27,413 nucleotides of DNA from Clostridium sp. CAG:253 (lineage in GTDB: Bacteria > Bacillota > Clostridia > Lachnospirales > Lachnospiraceae), in the NCBI GenBank assembly GCA_000436755.1, contig FR887325.1, forward strand, positions 447 through 27,859. The letters run 5' to 3'. The stretch's first letter is position 1, and each line of letters opens with the position of its first letter. Made by a program: the position numbers and the translations under genes. Shown piece by piece: positions 1 through 8,700 of this stretch. The notes below the pieces were generated by a model. The model had not been told where the DNA came from. It was given only the letters and a program-made list of their open reading frames with translations, and ran no database searches.

Positions 1-1281
1 CATTGCCGAAATCCCCTGAGGAATATTCTTTGACGGAATAACGATAAGGTTTTTGTTTTCTGTAAGCTGCTTTGCCTGCTCAGCCGCAAGAATGATATTT
101 CCGTTGTTTGGAAGTACAAAAATATTTTTAGCATTAACTTTGTCAACTGCTTCTAAAATATCCTCAGTACTTGGATTCATAGTCTGACCGCCTTCGATAA
201 TAAAGTCAACACCAAGATCCTTAAATATATCAGATAAGCCTTCTCCTGCTGAAACTGCTATAAATCCTACTTCCTTTTCAGGCTCACTCTTTGCTTCTGT
301 TTCAGCTTTTGCAGCCTTCTCAGCATCTTTTATAACTTTTTCATGATGTTCCTCACGCATATTATCAATCTTCATACTTGTAAGCGAACCGTATGTGAGT
401 GCTTTCTGAATAGCAAGTCCAGGGTCATTTGTATGAACATGTACTTTTACTATATCATCATCTGCTACAACTACGACACAGTCACCTATTTTTTGGAGAT
501 ATTCCTTAAGCTGACGTTCCACAACATCCTGCTCTCTCTCAAGCATAATAATAAATTCTGTACAATATCCGAATTTTATGTCTGCTTCTTCTGTTGCTGT
601 AGTGCTTGCCTTCACAACTTTTGATGTTCCGGAAACCTTTACGGTAAAGTCTGATACCTTGCCTTTAAGTGCATCAATAGCTCCCCTCAAAAAAGTCATA
701 AGACCCTCGCCGCCGGAATCTACAACTCCTGCCTGTTTTAATACTGGAAGCATATCAGGAGTCTTTAAAAGTGTATCCTCCATATTTGCAACGATTGCAT
801 CACAAAATTCTATAATATCATCTGTATCTGAGTTTATAAGCATATCCTCTGCTTTTTCAGCACCGGCCTTTGCTACAGTGAGGATTGTACCCTCTTTGGG
901 TTTCATAACCGCCTTATATGCTGTTTCTGCAGCATGCTGTACGGCATTTCCGATAATTGTCACATCAAGTGTATCATTTCCCTTTATCTCTTTCACAAAT
1001 CCCCTGAATATCTGTGACATTATAACGCCTGAGTTTCCTCTTGCTCCTCTTAATGAGCCGCTGGATATAGCTTTTCCGAGTTCATCCATACTCGGCTTTT
1101 CAAGGTTGGTAACCTCTTTTGCCGCAGACATGATAGTCATTGTCATATTTGTTCCTGTATCTCCATCCGGTACCGGAAATACGTTAAGTTCATTAATATA
1201 CTCTTTTTTTGCCTCCAATGCTTTTGCTCCTGACAAAAACATCTTCTGTATCATAACTGCATCTATCGATTTTAAAGCCAC
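1..1281 (-). CDS. fakA: FakA/YloV-like DhaL-domain kinase (C-terminus beyond window)
   Basis: Likely the ATP-binding subunit of a fatty acid kinase, which phosphorylates fatty acids presented by a FakB (DegV) partner in the cytoplasm. The 427 visible codons are open to the window edge; family members are about 550 residues, so the last part is missing. Residues 34-46 read NVFPVPDGDTGTN, the Mg/ATP-binding signature of the DhaL fold. GARGNSG follows near residue 80, VVDSGGEGL near 185 and GYCTEF near 230. The visible end reads PSKNIPQGISA, a conserved segment of the C-terminal domain. I chose the GTG start at 1281 because AAGGAGGA lies just upstream and the protein then begins VALKSIDAVM, as in YloV proteins. 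The Asp23-like gene lies 24 bases upstream on the same strand, the usual yloU-yloV pair. FakA-type function is known for the family; the substrate here is inferred. Confidence 0.93.
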   Translation of the reverse strand, partial: MALKSIDAVMIQKMFLSGAKALEAKKEYINELNVFPVPDGDTGTNMTMTIMSAAKEVTNLEKPSMDELGKAISSGSLRGARGNSGVIMSQIFRGFVKEIKGNDTLDVTIIGNAVQHAAETAYKAVMKPKEGTILTVAKAGAEKAEDMLINSDTDDIIEFCDAIVANMEDTLLKTPDMLPVLKQAGVVDSGGEGLMTFLRGAIDALKGKVSDFTVKVSGTSKVVKASTTATEEADIKFGYCTEFIIMLEREQDVVERQLKEYLQKIGDCVVVVADDDIVKVHVHTNDPGLAIQKALTYGSLTSMKIDNMREEHHEKVIKDAEKAAKAETEAKSEPEKEVGFIAVSAGEGLSDIFKDLGVDFIIEGGQTMNPSTEDILEAVDKVNAKNIFVLPNNGNIILAAEQAKQLTENKNLIVIPSKNIPQGISAM

Positions 1282-1305
1282 TTTCTTGTTCCTCCTTGTA
1301 CCTGC

Positions 1306-1668
1306 TTAATCCTCGTCAATAATACGAACACCTTCAACAATGACATTTATGGATTCGACTTCCATACCTGTAAACTCTTCAATCTTATACTGTACATTCT
1401 CAAGTACATTCTGTGACACGGCACGAATACTTACTCCATATGCTACAATAATATGAAGTTCTATTCGTATCTTGTTGTCAACAATACTTATGTTTACTCC
1501 TCTTCCGGCATTCTCTCTTTTTAAAAGTCTTGTCACTCCGTCTTTTACATTTACCGAAGCCATTCCGACGATTCCGATACATTCTGTTGTCGCAGCACCG
1601 GCATACTTCGCAAGTACATCTTTATCTATAATAATATCTCCCATTTCGGTACTCATCTTACCCTTCAT
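1306..1668 (-). CDS. Asp23/Gls24 family protein (YloU-like)
   Basis: A small Asp23/Gls24 family protein of 120 residues, a group linked to envelope stress and often encoded next to fakA. Visible family features are GDIIIDKDVLAKYAGAAT near the N-terminus, the ECIGIVGMAS segment, and the central IELHIIVAYGVSI strand followed by a helix ending in VQYKIEEFTG. It has no signal peptide or membrane segment. Three in-frame ATGs lie close together (1674, 1668, 1656). I prefer 1668 because AGGAGG sits about 7 bases before it, while the ATG at 1674 touches the ribosome site. It is probably co-transcribed with fakA. The function in this organism is unknown; the family call is firm. Confidence 0.92.
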   Translation of the reverse strand: MKGKMSTEMGDIIIDKDVLAKYAGAATTECIGIVGMASVNVKDGVTRLLKRENAGRGVNISIVDNKIRIELHIIVAYGVSIRAVSQNVLENVQYKIEEFTGMEVESINVIVEGVRIIDED

Positions 1669-1712
1669 ATACATTCCTCCTGCTATCTGTTTTTATATTA
1701 GTATGATATTAA

Positions 1713-1730
1713 AGTCAAAAAATATTTGAC
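1713..1730. promoter_or_regulatory. Palindrome in the Asp23/fakA upstream region
   Basis: The plus strand has GTCAAA (1714-1719), five bases, then TTTGAC (1725-1730), a perfect inverted repeat. On the minus strand it overlaps a possible -35 box TTGACT (1718-1713) for the Asp23-fakA genes. No good -10 lies at 17 bases (TATAAA occurs at a spacing of 15), so the promoter call is weak. The repeat could be an operator or chance in AT-rich DNA. Confidence 0.3.
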
Positions 1731-1826
1731 CTCAACTGATACCACAAATTTCTTTTTATTATACTACATTTTATTCCAACAACATATAATATTACTATAC
1801 AATAATAGGAATTTATTTGCAACCAC

Positions 1827-1964
1827 ATGAAAAGAATGATAGGTTTTATATTTTTTTGGATTGCCATAGGCATGACAATCATGTTTTTTGTCACAAATGG
1901 GATTCTTGCAATAATAATCATTATACTTTTGCTTATCCTAGGATATAATCTGTTTTGCTGTTAA
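1827..1964 (+). CDS. Small two-helix membrane protein, 45 residues
   Basis: A short plus-strand ORF that encodes 45 residues, beginning MKRMIGFIFFWIAIG and ending LLLILGYNLFCC before TAA. It is almost entirely hydrophobic, with two predicted membrane helices separated by a short VTNG turn and basic residues at the N-terminus, so it should sit in the cytoplasmic membrane with the N-terminus inside. The C-terminal Cys-Cys pair is striking. The ribosome site is poor (AGGA about 16 bases upstream); a TATAAT lies at 1785-1790 without a clear -35. It is divergent from the Asp23/fakA genes and convergent with rpmB. From memory, similar proteins of this size occur in Lachnospiraceae; I cannot assign a function. 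Confidence 0.6.
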   Translation: MKRMIGFIFFWIAIGMTIMFFVTNGILAIIIIILLLILGYNLFCC

Positions 1965-2030
1965 AAAATTTATATAAAATATTATATATGAGCATTAACT
2001 TGTCCATCTAAAAATTTTTTCCATAGATAA

Positions 2031-2066
2031 AATAAAAAAAGAAAAGGGACCGGTTTGTCCGATCCC
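2031..2066 (-). terminator. Rho-independent terminator of rpmB
   Basis: On the minus strand GGGATCGG, a five-base loop and CCGGTCCC form an 8-bp stem with one G-T wobble (2046-2066), followed by TTTCTTTTTTTATT. It begins about 20 bases after the rpmB stop codon. Confidence 0.9.
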
Positions 2067-2086
2067 CATTTATATCCGAGATGCAC

Positions 2087-2272
2087 TTACGCACGCTCAA
2101 CAGCTCCAGAACGTAAACATCCTGTACATACCGGCATCTTCTTTGTTCCGCCATTAACCTTAACTCTGACAGGCTTAATGTTTGGCTTCCACATTTTATT
2201 ACTTCTTCTGTGTGAATGGCTCACTTTAATACCGAAATGAACACCCTTTCCACAAACTGCACATTTTGCCAT
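2087..2272 (-). CDS. rpmB: 50S ribosomal protein L28
   Basis: Large-subunit ribosomal protein L28, 61 residues, the normal length. The start at 2272 gives MAKCAVCGKG and has AAGGAGG about 8 bases upstream; an in-frame ATG at 2281 overlaps that ribosome site and is rejected. Family features are the HSHRRSNKMWKPN segment, rich in basic and aromatic residues, and two CxxC pairs (CAVC near residue 4 and CTGC near residue 50), which mark the zinc-binding form. The gene stands alone between a candidate promoter and a strong terminator. Confidence 0.98.
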   Translation of the reverse strand: MAKCAVCGKGVHFGIKVSHSHRRSNKMWKPNIKPVRVKVNGGTKKMPVCTGCLRSGAVERA

Positions 2273-2353
2273 CGTAAGCACCTCCTTATATTTAATCCAT
2301 TGAATCCTGATTTATATTTATTGCGAATCAGTATTTATTAGCACAACACGACC

Positions 2354-2382
2354 ATTCTAACAAACTTTATCACAAAATGCAA
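2354..2382 (-). promoter_or_regulatory. Candidate rpmB promoter
   Basis: On the minus strand TTGCAT (2382-2377), a 17-base spacer and TAGAAT (2359-2354) lie about 80 bases before the rpmB start. The -10 matches consensus at 5 of 6 positions; the -35 is weak. No terminator is visible between the GerW gene and this point, so read-through from the upstream operon may also supply rpmB. Confidence 0.4.
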
Positions 2383-2396
2383 GTACTTTTTTCTTT

Positions 2397-2861
2397 TTAT
2401 TCCTCCTCAACATAATCCGTTACCACATCTTCTACAGCCTGTGCCTGTTTTTCCTCTCCTGAAACAGCCTTATCTGCCTTATTTTTCTTTGCTTTGCCTT
2501 TTTTTGACGGTGCGTATTTATCTATAAATCCAGGAATCATATCGAGAATTTTTGTCATTCCGTCCTGATTTTTAACATTGACAAGTTTTGTCTGTCCGTC
2601 TTTTATGACAAGAATCGCACTCGGCTGTATTTTTCCTCCCATACCGCCGCCTGCGTTATTCTTTGTGCCGTTTTTACCCTTTTCAGACGAATTTCCCGAA
2701 AACGCTCCTGCTCCCGCTCCAAATGTCACATCCACAAGCGGAAGAATAATCGTTCCGTCATCAAATTTCACAGCGTCCCCAACTACTGTTTTTGTTGTCA
2801 AAAAACCCTCAAGTCCTTTAAACAGTGACTGTACTGTTGAATTAAAACCATTATCTGCCAT
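2397..2861 (-). CDS. ytfJ: GerW/YtfJ family spore protein
   Basis: A 154-residue member of the Spore_YtfJ (GerW) family, known in Bacillus as a sporulation protein needed for a normal germination response. The family core is visible in KTVVGDAVKFDDGTIILPL (about residues 23-41), the glycine-rich VTFGAGAGAF stretch, the AGGGMGGKIQPSAILVI segment and the terminal MTKILDMIPGFIDK helix. A Lys-rich then acidic tail (about 117-154) is an add-on. The ribosome site GGGAGG sits about 8 bases before the ATG, inside the end of the upstream gene, whose TAA overlaps this start as TAATG. The YtfI-YtfJ pairing is the same as in Bacillus. Some non-sporulating clostridia also keep this gene, so it does not prove sporulation. 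Confidence 0.92.
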   Translation of the reverse strand: MADNGFNSTVQSLFKGLEGFLTTKTVVGDAVKFDDGTIILPLVDVTFGAGAGAFSGNSSEKGKNGTKNNAGGGMGGKIQPSAILVIKDGQTKLVNVKNQDGMTKILDMIPGFIDKYAPSKKGKAKKNKADKAVSGEEKQAQAVEDVVTDYVEEE

Positions 2862-3922
2862 TATAATACCTCCCTTATATTGTTATACTCTTTTCTAAAT
2901 GACTTTACTTCTTCACTAAGCCATACTCTGATTGCAATTTTTAACAGAACAACAAACGTTATCCTGCCTTTTACTTCTATTTTGCCTTCCAATATACTTT
3001 GCTCAAAATCCGGCGTAAGTCCCGGTTTAACCCCCGCCATAGCACAAAATGCAGCCGCAGCACCGAGCACTTTTCCCGTAAGTTCCGGATTGTCAAATCC
3101 AAATGTTATGTCTGTATACAGATATTTAGGTTTGACATGTTTCCATAAATGTAACATATTATCACGCACAAAGCAAACCATATTCCTGCTTTCATCACAC
3201 AAAACAAACTCTTTTACAAGTTTTGCTTTTTCACTTCCGGCTTTTATTGCCAGTAACATTTTCTTTGCCGTATTTATCAGACTTTTAATGTTATTTATCA
3301 GATTTTTGAAAAAGCCTGACACCTTTTTTATTATTATTAAAATTTTATCAAATATTTTTTTTGATTTTCCTGTTTCTTCTTTTTGATTTTTTGAGAATTT
3401 ATTCTCTTTATCTGTTTTATTATCCTGCTCAGATTTAATCTCTTTTTTTTGATTATCTTTAATTTGAGCACTGTCAACTCTTTGTTCTTCAATCTGCAGT
3501 GTTTCAGATTTTTCTTTATTTTCCTCTTCTGCCTGCAATGTTTCAAATTTTTCACTATTTTTTTCTTCAACAGGCTTCTGTTTTGATTTCTCTTTCTTTT
3601 TAACCTTGCTTTTCTTTTTTCTGACAGAATTTTTCTTTTCCCTTTTTTGTTTTCCCGGAAATACCTTCACTCCGAATATTCTTAAAATATATGAAACTTC
3701 TCTGCCGTCACTTTCCACCCTGAAAGATACTATATGAAGCATCCAGGATAAACATAATTTGAACGTTTTTTCATTTTCATAATATCTTCCTGCCGCTTTA
3801 TATCTTACCGGCACAAAAAGGATAAGACCGATAACAAATACCAGAAAAACAAAAAGAAAGAGTAATGTTTTTAATATTGTTAATAACACTTTTGCTATTA
3901 TTGCCAATATCGTAAAAAACAT
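2861..3922 (-). CDS. ytfI: DUF2953 protein (YtfI-like) with charged insert
   Basis: A 353-residue DUF2953 protein, the partner of YtfJ in Bacillus; molecular function unknown. Residues 1-42 form one or two N-terminal membrane helices ending in LILFVPVRYKA, a typical DUF2953 start. The first part of the domain runs to about residue 90 (VSYILRIFGVKVFPG). A Lys/Glu-rich low-complexity stretch of about 100 residues follows, including two near copies of EKxETLQxEE. The second part resumes near 190 and contains KPKYLYTDITFGFDNPELTG, the conserved C-terminal element. The stop overlaps the GerW start by one base, so translation is probably coupled. The long charged insert, probably cytoplasmic and disordered, is the unusual feature. 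Confidence 0.85.
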   Translation of the reverse strand: MFFTILAIIAKVLLTILKTLLFLFVFLVFVIGLILFVPVRYKAAGRYYENEKTFKLCLSWMLHIVSFRVESDGREVSYILRIFGVKVFPGKQKREKKNSVRKKKSKVKKKEKSKQKPVEEKNSEKFETLQAEEENKEKSETLQIEEQRVDSAQIKDNQKKEIKSEQDNKTDKENKFSKNQKEETGKSKKIFDKILIIIKKVSGFFKNLINNIKSLINTAKKMLLAIKAGSEKAKLVKEFVLCDESRNMVCFVRDNMLHLWKHVKPKYLYTDITFGFDNPELTGKVLGAAAAFCAMAGVKPGLTPDFEQSILEGKIEVKGRITFVVLLKIAIRVWLSEEVKSFRKEYNNIREVL

Positions 3923-3934
3923 TACTCTCCCCCC

Positions 3935-4282
3935 TTATCTGAAATACTCTGATACAGTTTCTGAATTAAACTCCCCTTTTTCACTTATTATATCTGAAAC
4001 CATCTTTTTTAACAGTTCAAGCACTCCTGCATAATCAGAAGCAAGACCTACAATCTCTATTCCGGTCTCTGCCTGATATTTAAACCAAAATTCTCTTGAC
4101 GAATAAATATCAAGCGTGTTTTCTCTGTTCGCTGCAAGTGCTATACAGTAGCATGCCGGTAAAACTTTTCCACGTTCTATCATTCTTCTGTATTTTACCG
4201 GCTTTTTTAAAACTTTATCGTCCATATAAATTTTACGGTTCCATACAACTGTGGAATTTTTACCTTTTCGCTTTTTTATCAT
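3935..4282 (-). CDS. Unrecognised small protein, 115 residues
   Basis: I do not recognise this protein. It has 115 residues, a very basic N-terminus (MIKKRKGKNS), a basic segment VLKKPVKYRRMIERGK, a middle part LPACYCIALAANRENTLDIY and an amphipathic C-terminal half. It has no signal peptide or membrane helix, so it is probably cytoplasmic. AGGGGAT lies about 3-5 bases before the ATG. It is 12 bases upstream of the DUF2953 gene and 24 bases downstream of the 479-residue gene, so it belongs to the same transcript. Codon use and spacing support a real gene. Confidence 0.8.
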   Translation of the reverse strand: MIKKRKGKNSTVVWNRKIYMDDKVLKKPVKYRRMIERGKVLPACYCIALAANRENTLDIYSSREFWFKYQAETGIEIVGLASDYAGVLELLKKMVSDIISEKGEFNSETVSEYFR

Positions 4283-4306
4283 AAATCCCCTGTTCCATGC
4301 ATTCCA

Positions 4307-5746
4307 TTAAAACATCATTTCCATAACAAGCTGCTTTGATGCATATTTCTCTGCCTCATCATCGCACTGTTCAAGTGACATAGTTACATAATCAGCCACT
4401 TCCTGTGGACTATTGAAAAATACCGGTAATTTATCAATAGTGTTTGCCATAATTGCACGTCTTACCATACGGCTGTTTTTCTTCAGATATTCCTTTATCT
4501 CCACTGTAAGCTCATCTGAAACTCTCATTATATCATCCGCTGTCACTTTTCTATCAGTGATTTTGGCATCAATTTCAGCAAAAATACTGTTTGAATTAAG
4601 CTGTGACATCTGCTTTAAATATGTAAATTCCTGTGTGAGAGAAATTTCTTCTATTATATCTTTCTGAGCCTCTATTGTCTCTTCAAGAACAGCACCTGCC
4701 ATATTCATTGCCTCGGATAACTGTTCCTGCTTTCCCTCTATCTCATGGAAATACTCTCCAAGCCAGTAAAGCTTTGCTTCCTCGTCCTCAAATTCTTCCT
4801 CTGAAAGATTCCAGACATCACTTTCACTATTTGTAAACAATGAATTTATTCCACGAATAACAATCTGCTGTGCTGCCTCTTTGTCAGTTTCTTCATTATA
4901 TTTTGAAGATACCGCTATTATATAAAGCTCGTTTATAATCTGGCCAAGCTGCATATAGAGGTCTGACACATCATTTAGTTTAGCTGCATTGTTTCTAATC
5001 TTTTCTGCATAAATATCATAAAGCTCTTTTGTAATATTTTCATAGTCCACTTTTGAAAGCTCGTCAAGTACCGGAATAAACTCTGTAAAATATTTATCCA
5101 TGTCATCATTTTTGTAGAGCATGGCATTTGTTCTAAACATATAAACAAAACTTTCAAGTGAGCTCATATCACTTCCGTCATAAACAGATATACTGTTTCT
5201 GATAATGTCAATATATCTTGACCTGGTCATTCTCATCGGAAGCTGACCTATAATACCGTGAATACAGTCATTTATTGCAACATTATCTTTTGAACCGAAG
5301 ATAAATTTTACAACATCCTGTGCAAATTCCGTATCATCAGGAAGTTTTTTCATCTCCTCAAATCTGTACTGAACTCTGTTTAACACATATTCATATACAA
5401 CAAAACAGTCAACATATGCAGTAAGTACCTGCATTTTGTCCATTACATTTTTTCTGAGCTTCAAAAGTTTGTCTGCTGCCTCTGACATCTCTTCTTTTGT
5501 GAGGCCTCTTTCGTAAATATCAGCTATAATCTCATTTACAGCATCAGTAGTATCTCTCGCAGACTCTATATACGGGTTTATTCCTTCCGTAACCATTTCA
5601 TAATATACATAATAATGCATCATAAGTTTTAACTTTGCATCCTCATAATTCATATGCATACATTTGTCTACATAATCAGGAAGTATCTGACGCACATCTT
5701 TATTTTTATCCAATGCTTTTACACATTGTCTTATTGAATTACTCAT
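4307..5746 (-). CDS. Unrecognised helical protein, 479 residues
   Basis: I do not recognise a family. The protein is predicted almost all alpha-helical, acidic and soluble: no signal peptide or membrane segment is visible. Segments such as EEMSEAADKLLKLRKNVMDK and LEETIEAQKDIIEEISL look like amphipathic or coiled helices. It starts at an ATG with AAGGAG about 10 bases upstream. It lies 21 bases after the double GT-C gene and 24 before the 115-residue gene, in the operon that also encodes YtfI and YtfJ. A scaffold or regulatory partner of the membrane proteins is possible, but this is only inferred from position. Confidence 0.85.
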   Translation of the reverse strand: MSNSIRQCVKALDKNKDVRQILPDYVDKCMHMNYEDAKLKLMMHYYVYYEMVTEGINPYIESARDTTDAVNEIIADIYERGLTKEEMSEAADKLLKLRKNVMDKMQVLTAYVDCFVVYEYVLNRVQYRFEEMKKLPDDTEFAQDVVKFIFGSKDNVAINDCIHGIIGQLPMRMTRSRYIDIIRNSISVYDGSDMSSLESFVYMFRTNAMLYKNDDMDKYFTEFIPVLDELSKVDYENITKELYDIYAEKIRNNAAKLNDVSDLYMQLGQIINELYIIAVSSKYNEETDKEAAQQIVIRGINSLFTNSESDVWNLSEEEFEDEEAKLYWLGEYFHEIEGKQEQLSEAMNMAGAVLEETIEAQKDIIEEISLTQEFTYLKQMSQLNSNSIFAEIDAKITDRKVTADDIMRVSDELTVEIKEYLKKNSRMVRRAIMANTIDKLPVFFNSPQEVADYVTMSLEQCDDEAEKYASKQLVMEMMF

Positions 5747-5767
5747 TTTTATATAACTCCTTAATTT

Positions 5768-8700
5768 TTACCAGGTCTGAACAAGAACCCATGAATCAAA
5801 CCACTTTAATATATTCGCATATGATATAGTAATCGGATATCCTGACAATACCGGATAGAACATCGCGAAAAGCACTATCGCAGCCGCAGTATACACAAAT
5901 ACACATTTCTTTCTCTGCGGATTTTTCTGAACAATTTTATAGAAACTATATCCAAGCATCACCGCAACAAAAGGTACGCTAGGGAAATAATGATATATAA
6001 ATACTGTTCTTGTTACTATAAGCCAAGGTGCATACTGTGATAAATATCCAAGTGTAAGGAATATTGCTTTTTTGTCCCTATCTTTGTAGATAAGATATAA
6101 CATATAGACAAATGCAGGTATTCCCGCCCACCATACAAGCGGATTTCCAAATGCACTTATTCCTTCACGAAGATTGTCTGCCGTGATTCCGGAATAATAC
6201 CACATTGGTTTGTACATTATCGGCCACTGATACCACTTTGATGAATATGGATGTGTATCTGACAATGCACTGTGATAGTTAAACATTGTTTTCTGCGCTT
6301 CTATAACCTTAGTAATAAATGTCCTGTCTGTTCCGTCGCTGAACGGAATATATGACAATGTATATATTATTACCGGTATCACTACAAAGAATATACAACA
6401 GAAACCAATAGTCTTCATAAACATTTTAACAAAATTATCTGATATATATTTATGTGATATTCCGTCTGTACTTCCGTCTATATTCTTGTTTGCATACTGA
6501 TATTCCCTGAATCTCTTGTACATCTGTATAAAGAATATCACACACAATCCTGCTGACGAATATATTCCCGTCCATTTGCTTGCCCAGCTAAGTCCCATAG
6601 CTATACCACAAAGTCCAAGCGGTATAAATGTCTTTTTGAGCGGCGTATCGTAAAAGTTTAACTTTGTATAACAATACATAAAATAGTACGACAGCATTAT
6701 AAACAGTGTGACAAATACATCTATCGTTGCAATTCGTGTCTGAACAAAATGCATAAAATCAAACGTAAATAACAATGTAGTTACAATGCATATCCATGTC
6801 TCGCCAAAAAACTTTTTAGCAAAGTTGTAGATTATCGGAATCATGAGCACGCCGAACAATGTTCCCATAAATCTCCAGCCAAACGGACACATTCCAAAAA
6901 TAAGTATTCCCACTGCCATAATTGCTTTTCCGAGTGGCGGATGTGTATTTTCATAACAATACAGATGATGTATCATTTCATATGCTGTTCTGGCATGATA
7001 TATCTCATCAAAATATGTTCCGTTTAAGTTGGTTGAACGTCCTGTAAACAGTTTCTGCTCGTCGAAAAGATTTTTGTACTCTTTTGCATTTACCGGTTCA
7101 AGCAAGTTTCCGTCTGCATCCGTAAATACAAGTTCCAAAATACTGTCCTCACCGTTTTCTGCTGACGGACTGATTCTGAAATATCTCGCAGAAACATTTA
7201 TATCTTTTTGATTCCATGTAAATACGGAACCTGCATCCCATTCTGAGCCCTGACCGCAAAGAGTCGTCCATTCACCGTTTACATCATTTGTGTATTCGAT
7301 ATAATATGTCGGATTGTTTTTGTAACCAAGGAAATCCCACAATTTCGCAACATTTACCTCAGCACCCATATCAAATGTTACTGCACCCTGTTTGACTAAA
7401 GAATACTCTGACTTTGGTGCATTCATATCACCGAGTCTTGCAAATGCTATAACTGCATAAACCAATGTGATAATACCAAGTGCAATAAAATCTTTTTTTG
7501 TCATTTTTGCAAGAACTGCTGACTTTTTAATAGGATTATTATTTGTCATCTTACCCTGCATTTTTTGATTCTTTTTCTCTATCTGTGCCATAATATCAGA
7601 TATTTCTTCACTGTCATCAACCGGCTTAAAATACAGCTTTGCTGCAGCATAAAACATAAATACAACTGTGAGCAGCAAACCTATTGAAATCGCAATAGGT
7701 ATCGGTGCTTTGGAATTAAAATTAGTATTGTCGTATACAAAAAGCACATGCGCCGCATTGTAAAATGCAACAGTAGATACCAATACATACAGCATATAAA
7801 TTTCTTTTCTGAGTCTCACCGCAAAAGCAAGTAAGAACATAACCATTGCCGGGAAGAGATAACGTTCATGCATACGAACGGCAAACATAAATACTGTCGT
7901 CACAACAAATCCGCCGATAAAATAATATTTGCCTGCATTTTTCTTGCAACGTAAACTTATTATAATTGAAATTATTACCGTTAAAACAATTGCTATAGTT
8001 CCCCATGTCTTATACTGTACTCCAAGCAGCTTGTCATACTGGCTCGCCCAGTTGAGTCCAAGCATATTCCAGAAGTTGTATGCATTTATCGACGCATATT
8101 CATATGATTTCAAAGTTCCCGTATACTGATTTAATGCCTGAGAAAAGCCAAACGGCAGCATCAGAACTCCTATCATAAGAATTGCAGCCACACCAAGTAC
8201 AAGATTTTTAAAGAACTTCTTCCAATTGAAATCTTCGAGAAAAACCTGGTCAATTATACCGCATATAAGTACAGGCGTGAAAAACAACGACTGTGGTTTT
8301 ATCAATATTCCGATTGCAAACACAAAGTACGAAAGTATAAGTTTCTTTTCAGTGATAAGATAGCACATAAGAACCATAAATACGGTAAACACCGAATCTG
8401 TCTGTCCCCAGACCGCACTGTCAAGAATAACCATCGGGCAGAAAAGATAAACAGCAGACAAAAATGCTGCACCGCTCTTTTTCAATCTCTTTGATGCTAT
8501 TTTAAAGATAAGATATGCTGTAAACATATCTGCAATTATCGCCGGAAGTTTTGTGAGAACTATACTCGCCTTACTGTCCCAAGTCCATGAGAACAGGGCT
8601 CTTATAGCACCTACTACATAAAGTATATACATATATCCCGGCGGATAATCATGGAATGAATCAGACAAATAAAACTTTGAGATCCCCTCATCAAATACAT

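Noticed and set aside
578..1309. 243-residue plus-strand open frame
   Set aside because: It lies opposite the fakA and Asp23 genes, which have clear family motifs in the minus frame; the plus product is a Ser/Pro/Phe-rich shadow without a family.
1715..1921. 68-residue minus-strand open frame
   Set aside because: It is the antisense of the 45-residue membrane protein, has no ribosome site, and its product looks less protein-like than the plus-strand one.
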